Below, piece after piece: positions 1 through 12,400 of a stretch of DNA of 64,000 bases; within the stretch, counting starts at the first letter, position 1; the number at the start of each line of letters is the position of its first letter. The position numbers were made by a program, and so were the translations under genes. This DNA is from Amphibalanus amphitrite. Its lineage: Eukaryota > Arthropoda > Thecostraca > Balanomorpha > Balanidae. The stretch spans positions 62,001 to 126,000 of the forward strand of contig NW_024882189.1 of assembly GCF_019059575.1 (NCBI RefSeq), written 5' to 3'. The notes under the pieces were generated by a model, which was given only the letters and a program-made list of their open reading frames with translations, was not told the DNA's origin and ran no database searches.

Positions 1-372
1 CCTCCCCGTTCCGCCGCCTATGTCGGGAGCCCGCTACCCAGTCATGGAGCCTGCCGCCCGGCCACACTCCAGTCGGGGTTAACTAAATTAAAACTGCTCC
101 TTTTGCGCGGCCTAGCTTCCATGCCTATATACGGCGCAGCGGGTCGATTCCATGCGCTCGCAATATTATATAGGTACGCCGTGGGCGAGTCTGGCCACAG
201 CTGATGGCGCGGGATCAGACCGTCACCGACCTCTACAGCATGTGTCTGTACTCGCAGCGGTGATGTCAGAAGATCAGGAGCGGCGTCGGGGCGTCCTCGC
301 ATCTCAAGTTTGTAATATAGACATAGGACAATTATGTATTGTACATACACCTACCTTAGCTTACTCTAGAGT
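1..372. other. Non-coding, no gene seen
   Basis: No open frame here resembles a protein and no splice-bounded exon is visible. The first 22 or so bases match the end of a repeat-like stretch near 37,965-37,987 (shared core GTTCCGCCGCCTATG), so the window probably opens in the tail of a dispersed repeat. Confidence 0.4.
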
Positions 373-1189
373 CTAGGGTAAGGTGCCTAATTAGCGACTC
401 CCGTCCGTTTGAACCGTCATTGCTCACGCTCTGTGGGTGTCACTGTGTTGCTGGCTTAATTTTCGGAGAAATCGTTCATTTTTCTATTAAAATATAGTCA
501 GTTTCTGCTCCAATATTCACTAACTTATTTGTAGTGAGCATTTTGGCAAACCATTGCAAAAAAAAAAACGCTAATAGGGAACTCTTCCCGATTAGCGACC
601 GGGAAGGGTCGCTAATAAGTCTATGGGTTTCCCCATCTTAAAAATGGCAAAAAAATGCGACGCCTGAAAAGATGAAATATGATCTCAAAGAGGTAACCTA
701 TACCTAAAGCACTCAATAACTCGAACAGGAACATTTATCCAACACATTTACGTAAGTAAAAACTGATCACGTGATCCACCGAAGGCGAAAAGAAGGCGGA
801 AACCCAAATTTTGCAGGCTATCTTGCATGATATTCGAGGTCCGAGCTGAATTCGGCACCCCTGCAGTCGGTGACGACATTTGGCATCCCCTGCCACACAT
901 TGCAAGCTTCAGCAACACCTCATTTTCATTTCTCTCTTTTCCCCTTTCTTTCCCTTCTTGAGCTATTTGCGACCATGCCAGGCGCAAATAGGAAATAAAA
1001 TAGAATAGTTATATGAGTTGCGACACATTTTTTAACCGCCATGCTGTGCACAGTTGAGCGATTCACTATGGTAAAACGGCAATCAGTTAAAAAAGGAATG
1101 TCGATTCAGAATAAAAAAGGTGCATCATCCTAATGTGCATCGCTTTTCATCAGAGAGGGCCAAAACAAATGATGTTGATCAAGACAGCC

Positions 1190-4033
1190 CATATTCAGCC
1201 CAGATTCAGCCCGGATTCAGCCCAGATTCGGGACACCTCCGATCAAGCTGAAACTTGCACACAATGTAGGCCATGACATGCCAAATCCACAGTTCAAGTC
1301 ATTCGGTGGCACTCCTAGCCGTTTGACCTACAGAGGTCAGCAAAGGTCACGTGGCCCAAATTTGCACAGCAGATTGTGGCCCACCCAGTAGAGCTAGAGT
1401 GCTAAAAATGGCACCAATCGACTCGCCAGCATCTAATCTTACTTTCCCAACACTCATTTGACCGCTCAATGTCATGCGATGACCTAAGGTCATTTGTGGG
1501 CTATGTCGAAAATACACTTGCACAGCAGTTTTCGAGTAGATGGATTGACCGAATTCCAAATCAAAGCACATCATCGACCCATAGGCCGTAGTCACTTTCC
1601 TTAAAAACTGCTTTTCGATATGTCACCCCGTTTGACCTCGGCAGGTCAAAATGTGCAAATAAACGACACTCAATACGTCGCAGCCCGGATTCAGCCCAGA
1701 TTCGGGACACCTCCGATCAAGCCGAAACTCGCACACAATGTAAGCCATGACATGCCCAATCCACAGTCAAAGTCATTCGGTGGCACTTCCAGCCGTTTGA
1801 CCTACAGAGGTCAGCAAAGGTCACGTGGCCCAAATTTGCACAGCAGATAGTGGCCCACCCAGTAGAGCTAGAGCGCTAAAATGGCACCAATCGACTCGCC
1901 AGCATCTAATCTTACTTTCCCAACACTCATTTGGCCGCTCAAGGTCATGCGATGACCTAGGGTCATTTGTGGGCTATGTCGAAAATACACTTGCACAGCA
2001 GTTTTCGAGTAGATGGATTGACCGAATTCCAAATCAAAGCACAACATCGGGTAGCCCATAGGCCGTAGTAACTTTCCTAAAAAAAACGCTTTTTGGTATG
2101 TGACCCCGTTTGACCTCGGCAGGTCAAAATGTGCAAATAAACGACACTCAAAACTAGAGTTGCAAAGTTTCCCTACCGCATTACCGGCATGCCGGTAATT
2201 TTTCACTACCGCAGGTTTTTTGTGGTATCTGACATGTCTTGCCGGTAGCAAGCCGGTATTTTTTGTTTTGCACAAAAAAAATTATTAGCATATGATTCAA
2301 ACTTTGGACACTAAGAGGAAAATGTGGCATCTCTTGTAGGGGTAAACTGGAATCAACAATGTAGGTTTTTTAGTATGCCGGTAATTTGGTGGTGTTTTTG
2401 CTTTGGGCGTGGTAGCATGCCGGTATCCCCAAAAAAATTTGTGGGGCGGGGCGGTGCCGGTAGCAGACTTTGGGGGAAACTTTGCAACTCTACTCAAAAC
2501 GTCTCAACCCGGATTCAGCCCAGATTCGGGACACCTCGGATCAAGCTAAAACTCGCACACAAAGTAGGTCATGACATGCTTAATCCACAGTCCAAGTCAT
2601 TCGGTGGCACTTCCAGCCGTTTGACCTAGAGAGGTCAGCTAAGGTCACGTGGCCCAAATTTGCACAGCAGATAGTGGCCCACCCAGTAGAGCTAGAGCGC
2701 TAAAAAAGGCACCAATCGACTCGCCAGCATCTAATCTTACTTTCCCGACACTCATTTGACCTCTCAAAGTCATGCGATGACCTAGGGTCATTTGTGGGCT
2801 ATGTCGAAATTACAATTGCACAGCAGTTTTCGAGTAGATGAATTGACCGAATTCCAAATCAAAGCACAGCATCGGGTAGCCCATAGGCCGTAGTAACCTT
2901 CCTGAGAAAATGCTTTTCGATATGTGACCCCGTTTGACCTCGGCAGGTCAAAATGTGCAAATAAACGACACTTAATACGTCTCAGCCCGGATTCAGCCCA
3001 GATTCGGGACACCTCTGATTAAGCTGAAACTCGCACATAATGTAGGTCATGACATGCTTAATCGACAGTCCAAGTCATTCGGTGGCACTCCCAGCCGTTT
3101 GACCTACAGAGGTCAGCAAAGGTCGCGTGGCCCAAATTTGCACAGCAGATTGTGGCCCACCCAGTAGAGCTAGAGCGCTAAAATGGCACCAATCGACTTG
3201 CCAGCAACTAATCCTACTTTCCCAACACTCATTTGACCTCTCAAGGCTATGCGATGACCTAATGTCATTTGTGGGCAATGTCGAAAATACACTTGCACAG
3301 CAGTTTTCGAGGAGATGGATTGGCCGAATTCCAAATCAAAGCACATCATCGGGTAGCCCATAGGCCGTAGTAACTTTCCTTGAAACCTGCTTTTCGATAT
3401 GTGACCCCGTTTGACCTCGGCAGGTCAAAATGTACAAATAAACGATACGATCAACACGTCGCAGCCCGGATTCAGCCCAGATTCGGGACACCTCCGATCA
3501 AGCTGAAACTCGCACACAATGTAGGCCATGACATGCCCAATCCACAGTCTTAGTCATTCGGTGGCACTCCTAGCCGTTTGACCTACAGAGGTCAGCAAAG
3601 GTCACGTGGCCCTAAATTGCACAGCAGATTGTGGCCCATCCGGTAGAGCTAGAGCGCTAAAAATGGCATCAACCGACTCGCCAGCATCTAATCTTACTTT
3701 CCCAACACTCATTTGACCTCTCAAGGTCATGCGATGACCTAAGGTCATTTGTGGGCTATGTCGAAAATACACCTGCACAGCAATTTTCGAGTAGGTGGAT
3801 TGACCGAATTCCAAATCAAAGCACATCATCGGGCAGCCCATAGGCCGCAGTAACTTTCCTAAAAAAACGCTTTTCGATATGTGACCCCGTTTGACCTCGG
3901 CAGGTCAAAATTAGCAAATAAACGACACTCAATACGTCTCAGACCGGATTCAGCCCAGATTCGGGACACCTCCCGATCAAGCTGAAACTTGCACACAATG
4001 TAGGCCATGACATACCCAATCCACAGTCTAAGT
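1190..4033 (+). repeat. Forward arm: six ~478-bp units
   Basis: The landmark GATTCGGGACACCTC recurs near 1225, 1699, 2523, 3000, 3482 and 3958, spaced 474-482 bp except where the 338-bp hAT insertion and its duplication lie. Each unit carries TGACCT/AGGTCA palindromes. The sixth unit stops abruptly at about 4033, where orientation flips. Confidence 0.85.
2155..2492. mobile_element. hAT-type MITE
   Basis: This 338-bp insertion sits inside the second unit of the forward arm. Its ends are inverted repeats beginning TAGAGTTGCAAAGTTTCCC, and it is flanked by a perfect 8-bp duplication CTCAAAAC (2147-2154 and 2493-2500). An 8-bp duplication with TAGAG-type ends is characteristic of hAT elements. 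The interior holds scattered CCGGTA/TACCGGC motifs and no coding sequence. It inserted after the host array had formed. Confidence 0.85.
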
Positions 4034-4035
4034 CA

Positions 4036-6245
4036 AACTGCTGTGCAAGTGTATTTTCGACATAGCCCACAAATGACCTTAGGTCATCGCATGACCTTTA
4101 GAGGTCAAATGAGTGTTGGAAAAGTAAGATTAGATGCTGGCGAGTCGATTGGTGCCGTTTTTAGCGCTCTAGCTCTACTGGGTGGGCCACAATCTGCTGT
4201 GCAAATTTGGGCCATGTAACCTTTGCTGACCTCTGTAGGTCAAACGGCTGGGAGTGCCACCGAATAACTTGGACTGTGGATTGGGCATGTCATGGCCTAC
4301 ATTGTGTGTGAGTTTCAGCTTGATCGGAGGTGTCCCGAATCTGGGCTGAATCCGGGCTGCAACGTATTGAGTATCGTTTATTTGCACATTTTGACCTGCC
4401 GAGGTCAAACGGGGTCCCATATCGAAAAGCAGTTTTTAAGGAAAGTTACTACGGCCTATGGGATACCCGATGATGTGCTTTGATTTGGAATTCGGTCAAT
4501 CCATGTACTCGAAAACTGCTGTGCAAGTGTATTTTCTACATTGCCCACAAATTACCTTAGGTCATCGCATGACCTTGAGAGGTCAAATAAGTGTTGGGAA
4601 AGTAAGATTAGATGCAGGCGAGTCGATTGGTGCCATTTTTAGCGCTCTAGCTCTACTGGGTGGGCCACAATCTGCTGTGCAAATTTGGGCCACATGACTT
4701 TTGCTGACCTCTGCAGGTCAAACGGCTGGGAGTGCCACCGAATAACTTGGACTGTGGATTGGGCATGTCATGGCCTACATTGTGTGCGAGTTTCAGCTTG
4801 ATCGGAGGTGTCCCGAATCTGGGCTGAATCCGGGCTGCGACGTATTGAGTGTCGTTTATTTGCACATTTTGACCTGCCGAGGTCAAACGGAGTCACATAT
4901 CGAAAAGCAGTTTTTTTAGGAAAGTTACTACGGCCTATGGGCTACCCGATGATGTGCTTTGATTTGGAATTCGGTCAATCCATCTACTCGAAACCGCATG
5001 ACCTTGAGATGTCAAGTGTTGGGAAAGTAAGATTAGATGATGGCGAGTCGATTAGTGCCATTTTTAGCGCTCTACCTCTACTGGGTGGGCCACAATCTGC
5101 TGTGCAAATTTGGGCCACGTGACCTTGGCTGACCTCTGTAGGTCAAACGGCTGGGAGTGCCACCGAATAACTTGGACTGTGGATTGGGCATGTCATGGCC
5201 TACATTGTGAGCGAGTTTCAGCTTGATCGGAGGTGTCCCGAATCTGGGCTGCAACGTATTGAGTGTCGTTTATTTGCACATTTTGACCTGCTGAGGTCAA
5301 ACGGGGTCACATATCGAAAAGCGGTTTTAAGGGAAGTTACTACGGCCTATGGGCTACCCGATGATGTGCTTTGATTTGGAATTCGGTCAATCCATCTACT
5401 CGAAAACTGCTGTGCAAGTGTGCAAGTGTATTTTCGACATTGCCCACAAATGACCTTAGGTCATCGCATGACCTTGAGAGGTCAAATGACTGTTTGGAAA
5501 GTAAGATTAGATGCTGGCGAGTCGATTGGTGCCATTTTCAGCGCTCTAGCTCTACTGGGTGGGCCACAATCTGCTGTGCAAATTTGGGCCACGTGACCTT
5601 TGCTGACCTCTGGCTCTGTAGGTCAAACGGCTGGGAGTGCCATCGAATGACTTGGACTGTGGATTGGGTATGTCATGGCCTACATTGTGTGCGAGTTTTA
5701 GCTTGATGGGAGGTGTCCCGAATCTGGGCTGAATCCGGGCTGCGACGTATTGATCGTATCGTTTATTTGCACATTTTGACCTGCCGAGGTCAAACGGGGT
5801 CACATATCGAAAAGCGGTTTTTAAGGGAAGTTACTACGGCCTATGGGCTACCCGATGATGTGCTTTGATTTGGAATTCGGTTAATCCATCTACTCGAAAA
5901 CTGCTGTGCAAGTGTATTTTCGACGTAGCCCACAAATGACCTTAGGTCATCGCATGACCTTGAGAGGTCAAATGAGTGTTGGGAAAGTAAGATTATATGC
6001 TGGCGAGTCGATTGGTGCCATTTTTAGCGCTCTAGCTCTACTGGGTGGGCCACAATCTGCTGTGCAAATTTGGGCCACGTGACCTTTGCTGACCTCTGGC
6101 TCTGTAGGTCAAACGGCTGGGATTGCCACCGAATGACTTGGACTGTGGATTGGGCATGTCATGGCCTACATTGTGTGCGAGTTTCAGCTTGATCGGAGGT
6201 GTCCCGAATCTGGGCTGATTCCGGGCTGAATCTGGGCTGAATATG
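4036..6245 (-). repeat. Reverse arm: five ~478-bp units
   Basis: The inverted landmark GAGGTGTCCCGAATC occurs near 4327, 4806, 5231, 5710 and 6196. Spacing is 425-486 bp; the short interval reflects an internal deletion. Units are highly similar to the forward arm, implying recent amplification or ongoing conversion. Confidence 0.85.
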
Positions 6246-6306
6246 GGCTGTCTTGACGGACATAAACACATGCACGTTTTGGATAAAAACTCGATATTTT
6301 ATTTAA

Positions 6307-7269
6307 AGGGACCCTCCCACCTTAAAGGGACCCTCCCACCTTAACATTAGTTTTGAGTTGAGATAGCCAAGTTTGCGGCCAGGCTCAGAAACCACCATTT
6401 ATGCTGGTCGCAACCCCCGCAGCTTTATGGTGTTCAAGAAATTTCTTCCCTTTACTTGCAGGGTGGGACCAGCGTGGTCCCTATCTCTTAACCATTACGG
6501 GAGTCTGATGACGTCATCAGGCTTTCGAACGTCCGTTAAATGTTTGACTAAAACGTTTTGTAGCACGCGGTGGTATATGCTGCTTTGCGCGCAACAAATG
6601 CCGCACTTTCAAATAAAGTCGCTAGGAACAGCGGAGATCCCAAAAAGTAAACAAAAGTAAAAGTCTAATATCTTGAAAACCGGTGAATATTTTTCGATGA
6701 AATTTGGTAGATATTCGTTTTTGCTCTTTCTGAACCGAGCGACATCACTTTCATGCCAATTCATTAACTTTTTTGAAGGTGGGAGGGTCCCTTTAACATT
6801 AGATTTGAGTTGAGATAGCCAAAATGGGGTCCCTGGCTCACAATTACCGGTTTCGGTACTCACAACATCGAGAAATGCCTTAAATCGGAAATATTGAATT
6901 TCAAAATTGCAGCATTTTGATTCAGAGGGGCTAATGCTTAGGAATACCCCTCTGAATGTGTGACGTCTCACGTCAGCGCAGATATCTAACGATTTTTAAA
7001 TGTTTGACTAAAACGTTTTGTAGCACGCGGTGGTATATGCTATTTGCGCGCAACATCTGCCGCAAACGCCGCACTTCTAAAATAGAAGTCGCTAGAAACA
7101 GCGGAGATCCCAAAAAAGTAAACAAAAGTAAAAGTCAAATATCTTGAAAACCGGTGAATATTTTTCGGTGAAATTTGGTAGATATTCGTTTTCGCTCTTT
7201 CTGAACCGAGCGACATCACTTTCATGCCAATTCATAAACTTTTTGAAGGTGGGAGCCGGGAGGGTCCCT
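6307..7269. mobile_element. Two adjacent TTAA-flanked elements (piggyBac-like MITEs)
   Basis: Two related copies of about 470 bp lie end to end, sharing a TTAA at 6793-6796. Their inverted ends read AGGGACCCTCCCACC and they are bounded by TTAA at 6303-6306 and 7270-7273. An extra solitary left end lies at 6307-6321. A third copy is at 48,812-49,280. The related uninterrupted sequence near 54,755 has a single TTTAAACTC at this position, directly supporting TTAA target duplication. There is no transposase; piggyBac affinity rests only on the TTAA target. Confidence 0.75.
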
Positions 7270-7335
7270 TTAAACTCACCTGAAACGTCCCACCACTCAC
7301 CAGAAACATCGACGACTGTCACCGTGCGTATCAGT

Positions 7336-8035
7336 AAGTCGAAAGCATAGGATTCCTTGCAAGTGTTGCATGGGTTACTTAGAACTATGTTTTGTGAAGG
7401 CTCATCGTTTCAGTTCCATCTGTTCTCTCGCAGCCCTGAGCCCGTTGCGGGGTATGAAGGGCCGCTTGGTGTCATCTGTTTTTGGCAGTGTTTTAGTGTT
7501 GTAGATGGTATGCTCAAGTAAACAAGCATCCTTGAAGAAAGGTTGCGTCCAAGTTGCGTCATTATTGTGCATTATATTTTCTCGACCACGCCGAGGGCAA
7601 GAAGCAAGCAAGAAGTGGCCCAAGAAGTGAACCAAGGCTACTTATAAAACCCAATAAATATAACCACAAGATAAAACCGATAGAACTTGGCAAGAACCAC
7701 GCTTATTAGAGGAGATTTGTTGGGAAAGGCGAGCACGTTGATTATTGGGTTTCTTTGTGATAAGCTTATATGGAGACAGCACTTCATTGACTGGGTGAGG
7801 AGTTAGGAAATGACCAGAATCGACGTCTGTATACTTAGCGAATTATTGACATTGACGTTCAGCGACAGATTCGCGGACCCCTAGGATTCCGCTGAAAATC
7901 ACTTCATTGACAACAGTTCATGTTCCAATCTGATGAAGTGTTCTCATTGCCTATTTATGATTTTGAGCACCATGTAGTATGATATTGGCATTCACAGATG
8001 TGCAGGTATCAGAGTAAATAAAGCATTTGCTGGGA
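7336..8035. other. Non-coding, no gene seen
   Basis: AT-moderate sequence without convincing exons, tandem repeats or inverted repeats. It could hold an untranslated first exon of the KDM3 gene, but nothing visible decides this. Confidence 0.3.
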
Positions 8036-8303
8036 GTGTCTCTCTCTCCCTGTCTCTTGTTTGTCGGTCAGTCTCATTCTTGTTTACCTACATAAATTTA
8101 GCTTAATTGTAACGGTGGACAGACTGGCCGAGCCAAGGCCCACAAAAGGAGAGCTTGTTGCATGGGCCCCAACCCCTAGGTACCATGTATTTGCACAATG
8201 CCCTGTACCAACTTAGCTATGGGACAGAGCTGTCCTTCGCTGTCTTTGTCTGCCTCCTGACTTGTCTGTCTGTCTGTCTGTCTGCCTGTATGTGTGTGTG
8301 TGT

Positions 8304-8393
<90 letters not shown>

Positions 8394-8740
8394 TCTCTGC
8401 TCTCTGCTCTCTGCTCTCTGCTCTCTGCTCTCTGCTCTCTGCTCTCTGCTCTCTGCTCTCTGCTCTCTGCTCTCTGCTCTCTGCTCTCTGCTCTCTGCTC
8501 TCTGCTCTCTGCTCTCTGCTCTCTGCTCTCTGCTCTCTGCTCTCTGCTCTCTGCTCTCTGCTCTCTGCTCTCTGCTCTCTGCTCTCTGCTCTCTGCTCTC
8601 TGCTCTCTGCTCTCTGCTCTCTGCTCTCTGCTCTCTGCTCTCTGCTCTCTGCTCTCTGCTCTCTGCTCTCTGCTCTCTGCTCTCTGCTCTCTGCTCTCTG
8701 CTCTCTGCTCTCTGCTCTCTGCTCTCTGCTCTCTGCTCTG

Positions 8741-8831
<91 letters not shown>

Positions 8832-8923
8832 TCTGTCTCTCTCTCTCTCTCTGTGTCTCTCTCTCTCTTCTCTCTTCTCTCTCCTCTCTCCTCTCTCTCT
8901 CCTCTCTCCTCTCCTCTCCTCTC

Positions 8924-9015
<92 letters not shown>
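8036..9015. repeat. CT-rich microsatellite with a 7-bp core array
   Basis: From about 8260 the sequence is TCTG, then TG, then long (CT)n. From about 8393 to 8740 it is an almost perfect array of the heptamer GCTCTCT (about 50 copies), then (CT)n and CCTCT mixtures to 9015. Open frames on both strands here only translate the repeat. It lies 5' of the KDM3 coding start, perhaps in a leader intron. Confidence 0.95.
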
Positions 9016-9017
<2 letters not shown>

Positions 9018-9212
9018 TTCTGATATTTAATATAAAATGTGCTTGTCCTCTTTTCATTATTTTGCTTACTCATAAAAAGAAAATCATTAACTTGTAATGC
9101 TTTTGGAAATATGGCTGAATAATTTAGTAGGTTAAATAAAACAGGTGTACTACTGATGAGCTGGCTATGTTCAGTTATGATGCTTTATGCAGTGGCTTTG
9201 TCTCTGTTTCAG

Positions 9213-9413
9213 TGTTGCTGTCACTGAGCTGCTGAACTGTGGTCGGACTGGCCCGAGTCTCGGCACCCAGCGGCTGCTGGCCGGAGGAGCTGTGATGGCT
9301 GACGAGAGCCAGCGTCCGGCGGCGGCGCGGCCGGCGCCCGGCTCCCAGCAGGAGCTGCCGCCGCCGCCACGGCTGGTCCGATACGGCGTGCCGCCCGGCC
9401 GGCGACCACCCAG
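9213..9413 (+). CDS. KDM3: KDM3 first coding exon (coding from 9295)
   Basis: An acceptor TCTCTGTTTCAG ends at 9212, so this exon probably starts in 5' UTR after an upstream untranslated exon. ATG at 9295 has a G at +4. Coding sequence runs to donor CAG|GTACGG at 9413 and ends in phase 2. It encodes a Pro/Ala/Arg-rich disordered start (MADESQRPAAARPA...). Confidence 0.65.
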
Positions 9414-12400
9414 GTACGGCGCCAGACAGACGGCTAGGGGCGCCGGACAGACGGTAGGGGTTCGCGGAGCAGACGGTAGGGGTTCGCGGGGCAGACGGTA
9501 GGGGTTCGCGGGGCAGACGGATAGGGGGCGCCGGACAGACGGGTAGGATTGCGAGGCGGACCATCACCAGTCAGGTGGGGGAACGGGTCACTTAACGGTC
9601 AAAAGTAAAAATAAAGAGAATATCGCACCACGTGAGTCATGTTCCCAGATCTGGGATATAGCTGCTTTTCCTAAATTCGTTTTAACAGCCCTTATATACA
9701 CATTCACGTTGTCTACCTCAGTACCTGAGGGATAGGCAAATCAGATTAGATTATGTCTGTTTTTGCACTGGACTTATTTTCAGTTATCTGGATGCTTTCA
9801 TTGGGTGCTTGCCATTGTTCTCGCTCACATGCCTGTTGAAATCGCTGAGACATGGACGGCTGCCAGCGGGATGAACACACTACCGGCAGACCGCCGGGCC
9901 GGGGTGGGGCCTCCGTCCCGTCACTGGCCACCGGCCGGGGTGGGGCCTCCGTCCCGTCACTGGCCACCGGGCGGGCCGGGGAGGTGTTACCGTCCCGTCA
10001 CTGCCCACTGAGCCGAGACGCTGACCTGTGCTGTGGCTGACCTGTGCTGTGCTCATTAACGCTGACCGGCGCCGTGCCCAGTGCTCACTGGCGCTGACCG
10101 GTGCCGCGCCCCGTCGCCACTGGCGCTGACCTGTGTTGTGTGCACTGCCCAGTCGCCGCTGACGCGCCCGCCTCCCTCCTCAGCCGGGAGTCGGCCGGCG
10201 GCGGCGGTGTGTCTGCGCTGCTGGCAGTCTCCAGTCGGATGCCCCGCGAGGACATCCGACTGGAGACGGAGCGGCGACAGCAGCTGGCACACTCCATCCA
10301 GCTGCTGCAGCAGAAGGCGGCCCGTCAGCAGCGCGAGGTGGGTGCCGGAGGGGAGCGAGCGGTGGCGCGGCTCAGGGCCTCGTGTTCTCTGCGTCACCCA
10401 TGGTGTCACCGCCGTGTGCTGATTAGTCACATTCATTACGTCGCCGCCGGCAATAACACTGGCGGACCATGTCACCATAGGCAGTCGGTTTCCCTGAGCT
10501 TCGTGTCGCCGGTCCGGGAGAGAGAGAGCGCACGGTCACCTTTCCTGAGCTCTGACCGGCGGTGGGTGTACCGCAGGCTCGGCAGGGGATGGCGCTACCG
10601 ACCGGTCGGCCGCCGCCATCGGCTCGGACTCTGCCCGTCAGCCGTCAGCCGCCGGCCGCGCCAGGTACGACCACCGAGCGGAGGGGCCGACAGACCGGCA
10701 GTGGGGACTGGTAGACCGGCAGTGGGGACTGGTAGACCGGCAGTGGGGACTGGTAGACCGGCAGTGGGGACTGGTAGACCGGCAGTGGGGACTGGTAGAC
10801 CGGCAGTGGGGACTGGTAGACCGGCAGTGGGGACTGGTAGTCCGGCAGTGGGGACTGGTAGTCCGGCAGTGGGGACTGGTAGTCCGGCAGTGGGGACTGG
10901 TAGACCGGCAGTGGGGACTGGTAGACCGGCAGTGGGACTGGTAGACCGGCAGTGGGGACTGGTAGTCCGGCAGTGGGGACTGGTAGACCGGCAGTGGGGA
11001 GTGGTAGTCCGGCAATGGGGACTGGTAGACCGGCAGTGGGGACTGGTAGACCGGCAGTGGGGAGTGGTAGTCCGGCAATGGGGACTGGTAGACCGGCAGT
11101 GGGGACTGGTAGACCGGCAATGGGGACTGCATGAGGTCATTAGGGACTGATACACAGACGAAGGGCTGTTAGCTCAGCAGATGGACTGATGGACAGCAGA
11201 GGAGGCTGTCGGGAGGGTATTGGGGACCGGTAGACCGGCTGGGTGGTTCTCTGCATGCAGCAATACTGGTGCCATGTATAATTGCATACCGTGTTTGCTG
11301 CTTGGAGAAAAGTCATGTTTTTTTGTGACGCCTCTACGCTTCCTGTTCTGTCGGACGCATTTTTGCGCGTAACATCGCGTTGCCACGTTCTCTCAGTAGT
11401 ATCGGCTTTATTTCTTCTGCGATGCTGACCGTGCCGTTCCACCTCCGTCAGGTTCAGTGCCGCCCGGCACGGGTCCTCCCTCGGCTGTTGGGAAGGCCCC
11501 CAGGGCGAGGCCGGGCCCTCCGAGTCTCCGCGGCCCGCCGGCGGCGGCAAACTCGGTCCGGGCGCCGGCGGCGGAGCTCGGTCCGCTGGACAGTGGCGCC
11601 GCTCCTCGCCAGAGCGGCCCTGTCGACCAGGCGGCCACTAAGCGACCCGCCGACCAGCCGACCGACCGACCGGCGGCCAAGCGCGCCTGTGTGCGGACCG
11701 GTCCGGGGAGCACAGTGCCGGTGAGCCCCACCGGCCCCGCGCCGGCCCCTTCAGTCTCCGGCCCCGCACTCGCCGACCCAGCCGCCGCGGGGCGCAGTGC
11801 CGCGCCCTCTGCCGTACACGTGCCGCCCGTAGCCGCCGACCCGGTGAACGGTGACAGCGCTGCCCGTTACTCTCCCGCGTCAGCCGTCAGTGGCTGCCGC
11901 ACAACTGCCCCCTCGGCCGCATTCAACCCCACCCGCTCAGCTGCGCCCACGGCTGCTACCTTCTCCACCCCCAGCCCCGCACCTGTCCCTGGCCCTACGG
12001 CATCGTCCGACGCCATCCCCACAGCTGCCGACCCCGTCCCCACAGCCGCGACAGACACCGTCCCTGCAGCCCCTCCCGACGCCATCCCCACAGCTGCCGA
12101 CCCCATCCCCACAGCCGCGACAGACACCGTCCCTGCAGCTGCTCCCGACGCCATCCCTGCAGCTGCCGACCCCGTCCCCACAGCCGCGACAGACGCCATC
12201 CCTGCAGCTGCTCCCGACGCCTATCCTGCAGCTGCCGAGCCCGTCCCCACAGCCGCGACAGACACCGTCCCTGCAGCCCCTCCCGACGCCATCCCCACAG
12301 CCGCGACAGACACCGTCCCTGCAGCCGCGACAGACACCGTCCCTGCAGCCCCTCCCGACGCCATCCCTGCAGCTGCCTACCCCATCCCCACAGCCGCGAC

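Larger units (their letters stand above)
1172..6263. mobile_element. Foldback-like element made of 11 inverted and tandem ~478-bp units
   Basis: A 5.1 kb element has near-identical ends: ATGTTGATCAAGACAGCCC on the left and the complement of ATGTCCGTCAAGACAGCCC on the right. It is flanked by AAACAAATG (1163-1171) and AAACACATG (6264-6272), a likely 9-bp target duplication with one mismatch. Almost the whole interior is a repeat of about 478 bp: six copies forward (1190-4033), then five in inverted orientation (4036-6245), so the element is essentially two long inverted arms. One inverted unit (about 4,990) carries an internal deletion of roughly 55 bp. Nine-base duplications with long inverted ends suit Mutator-like or foldback elements; the assignment is inference. 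No transposase is encoded. Confidence 0.75.
376..7335 (+). mobile_element. TA-flanked DNA transposon (copy 1), split by nested insertions
   Basis: The left end follows a TA dinucleotide and starts GGGTAAGGTGCCTAATTAG. Bases 376-1162 align along their length with 53,937-54,710. Homology resumes at about 6264-6305 and again at 7270-7320, matching 54,712-54,775 in the other copy. The second copy therefore serves as an empty site for two later insertions, 1172-6263 and 6307-7269. The right terminus is not recognisable, so this copy is 3'-truncated or rearranged after about 7,320. No transposase frame is present, so it is non-autonomous. TA target duplication fits Tc1/mariner-type or related superfamilies, but the family is not assigned. 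Confidence 0.7.

Noticed and set aside
1347-6271. Many frames of 60-135 codons in the foldback element
   Set aside because: The same segment recurs in each repeat unit with varying frames and stops; no conserved protein.
8155-9097. Several overlapping frames of 250-290 codons on both strands
   Set aside because: They are pure translations of (CT)n and GCTCTCT repeats; a 7-bp unit leaves all frames open.
10595-11155. Antisense frames over the 21-bp repeat in KDM3 intron 3
   Set aside because: Repeat translations with no splice structure or non-repetitive content.
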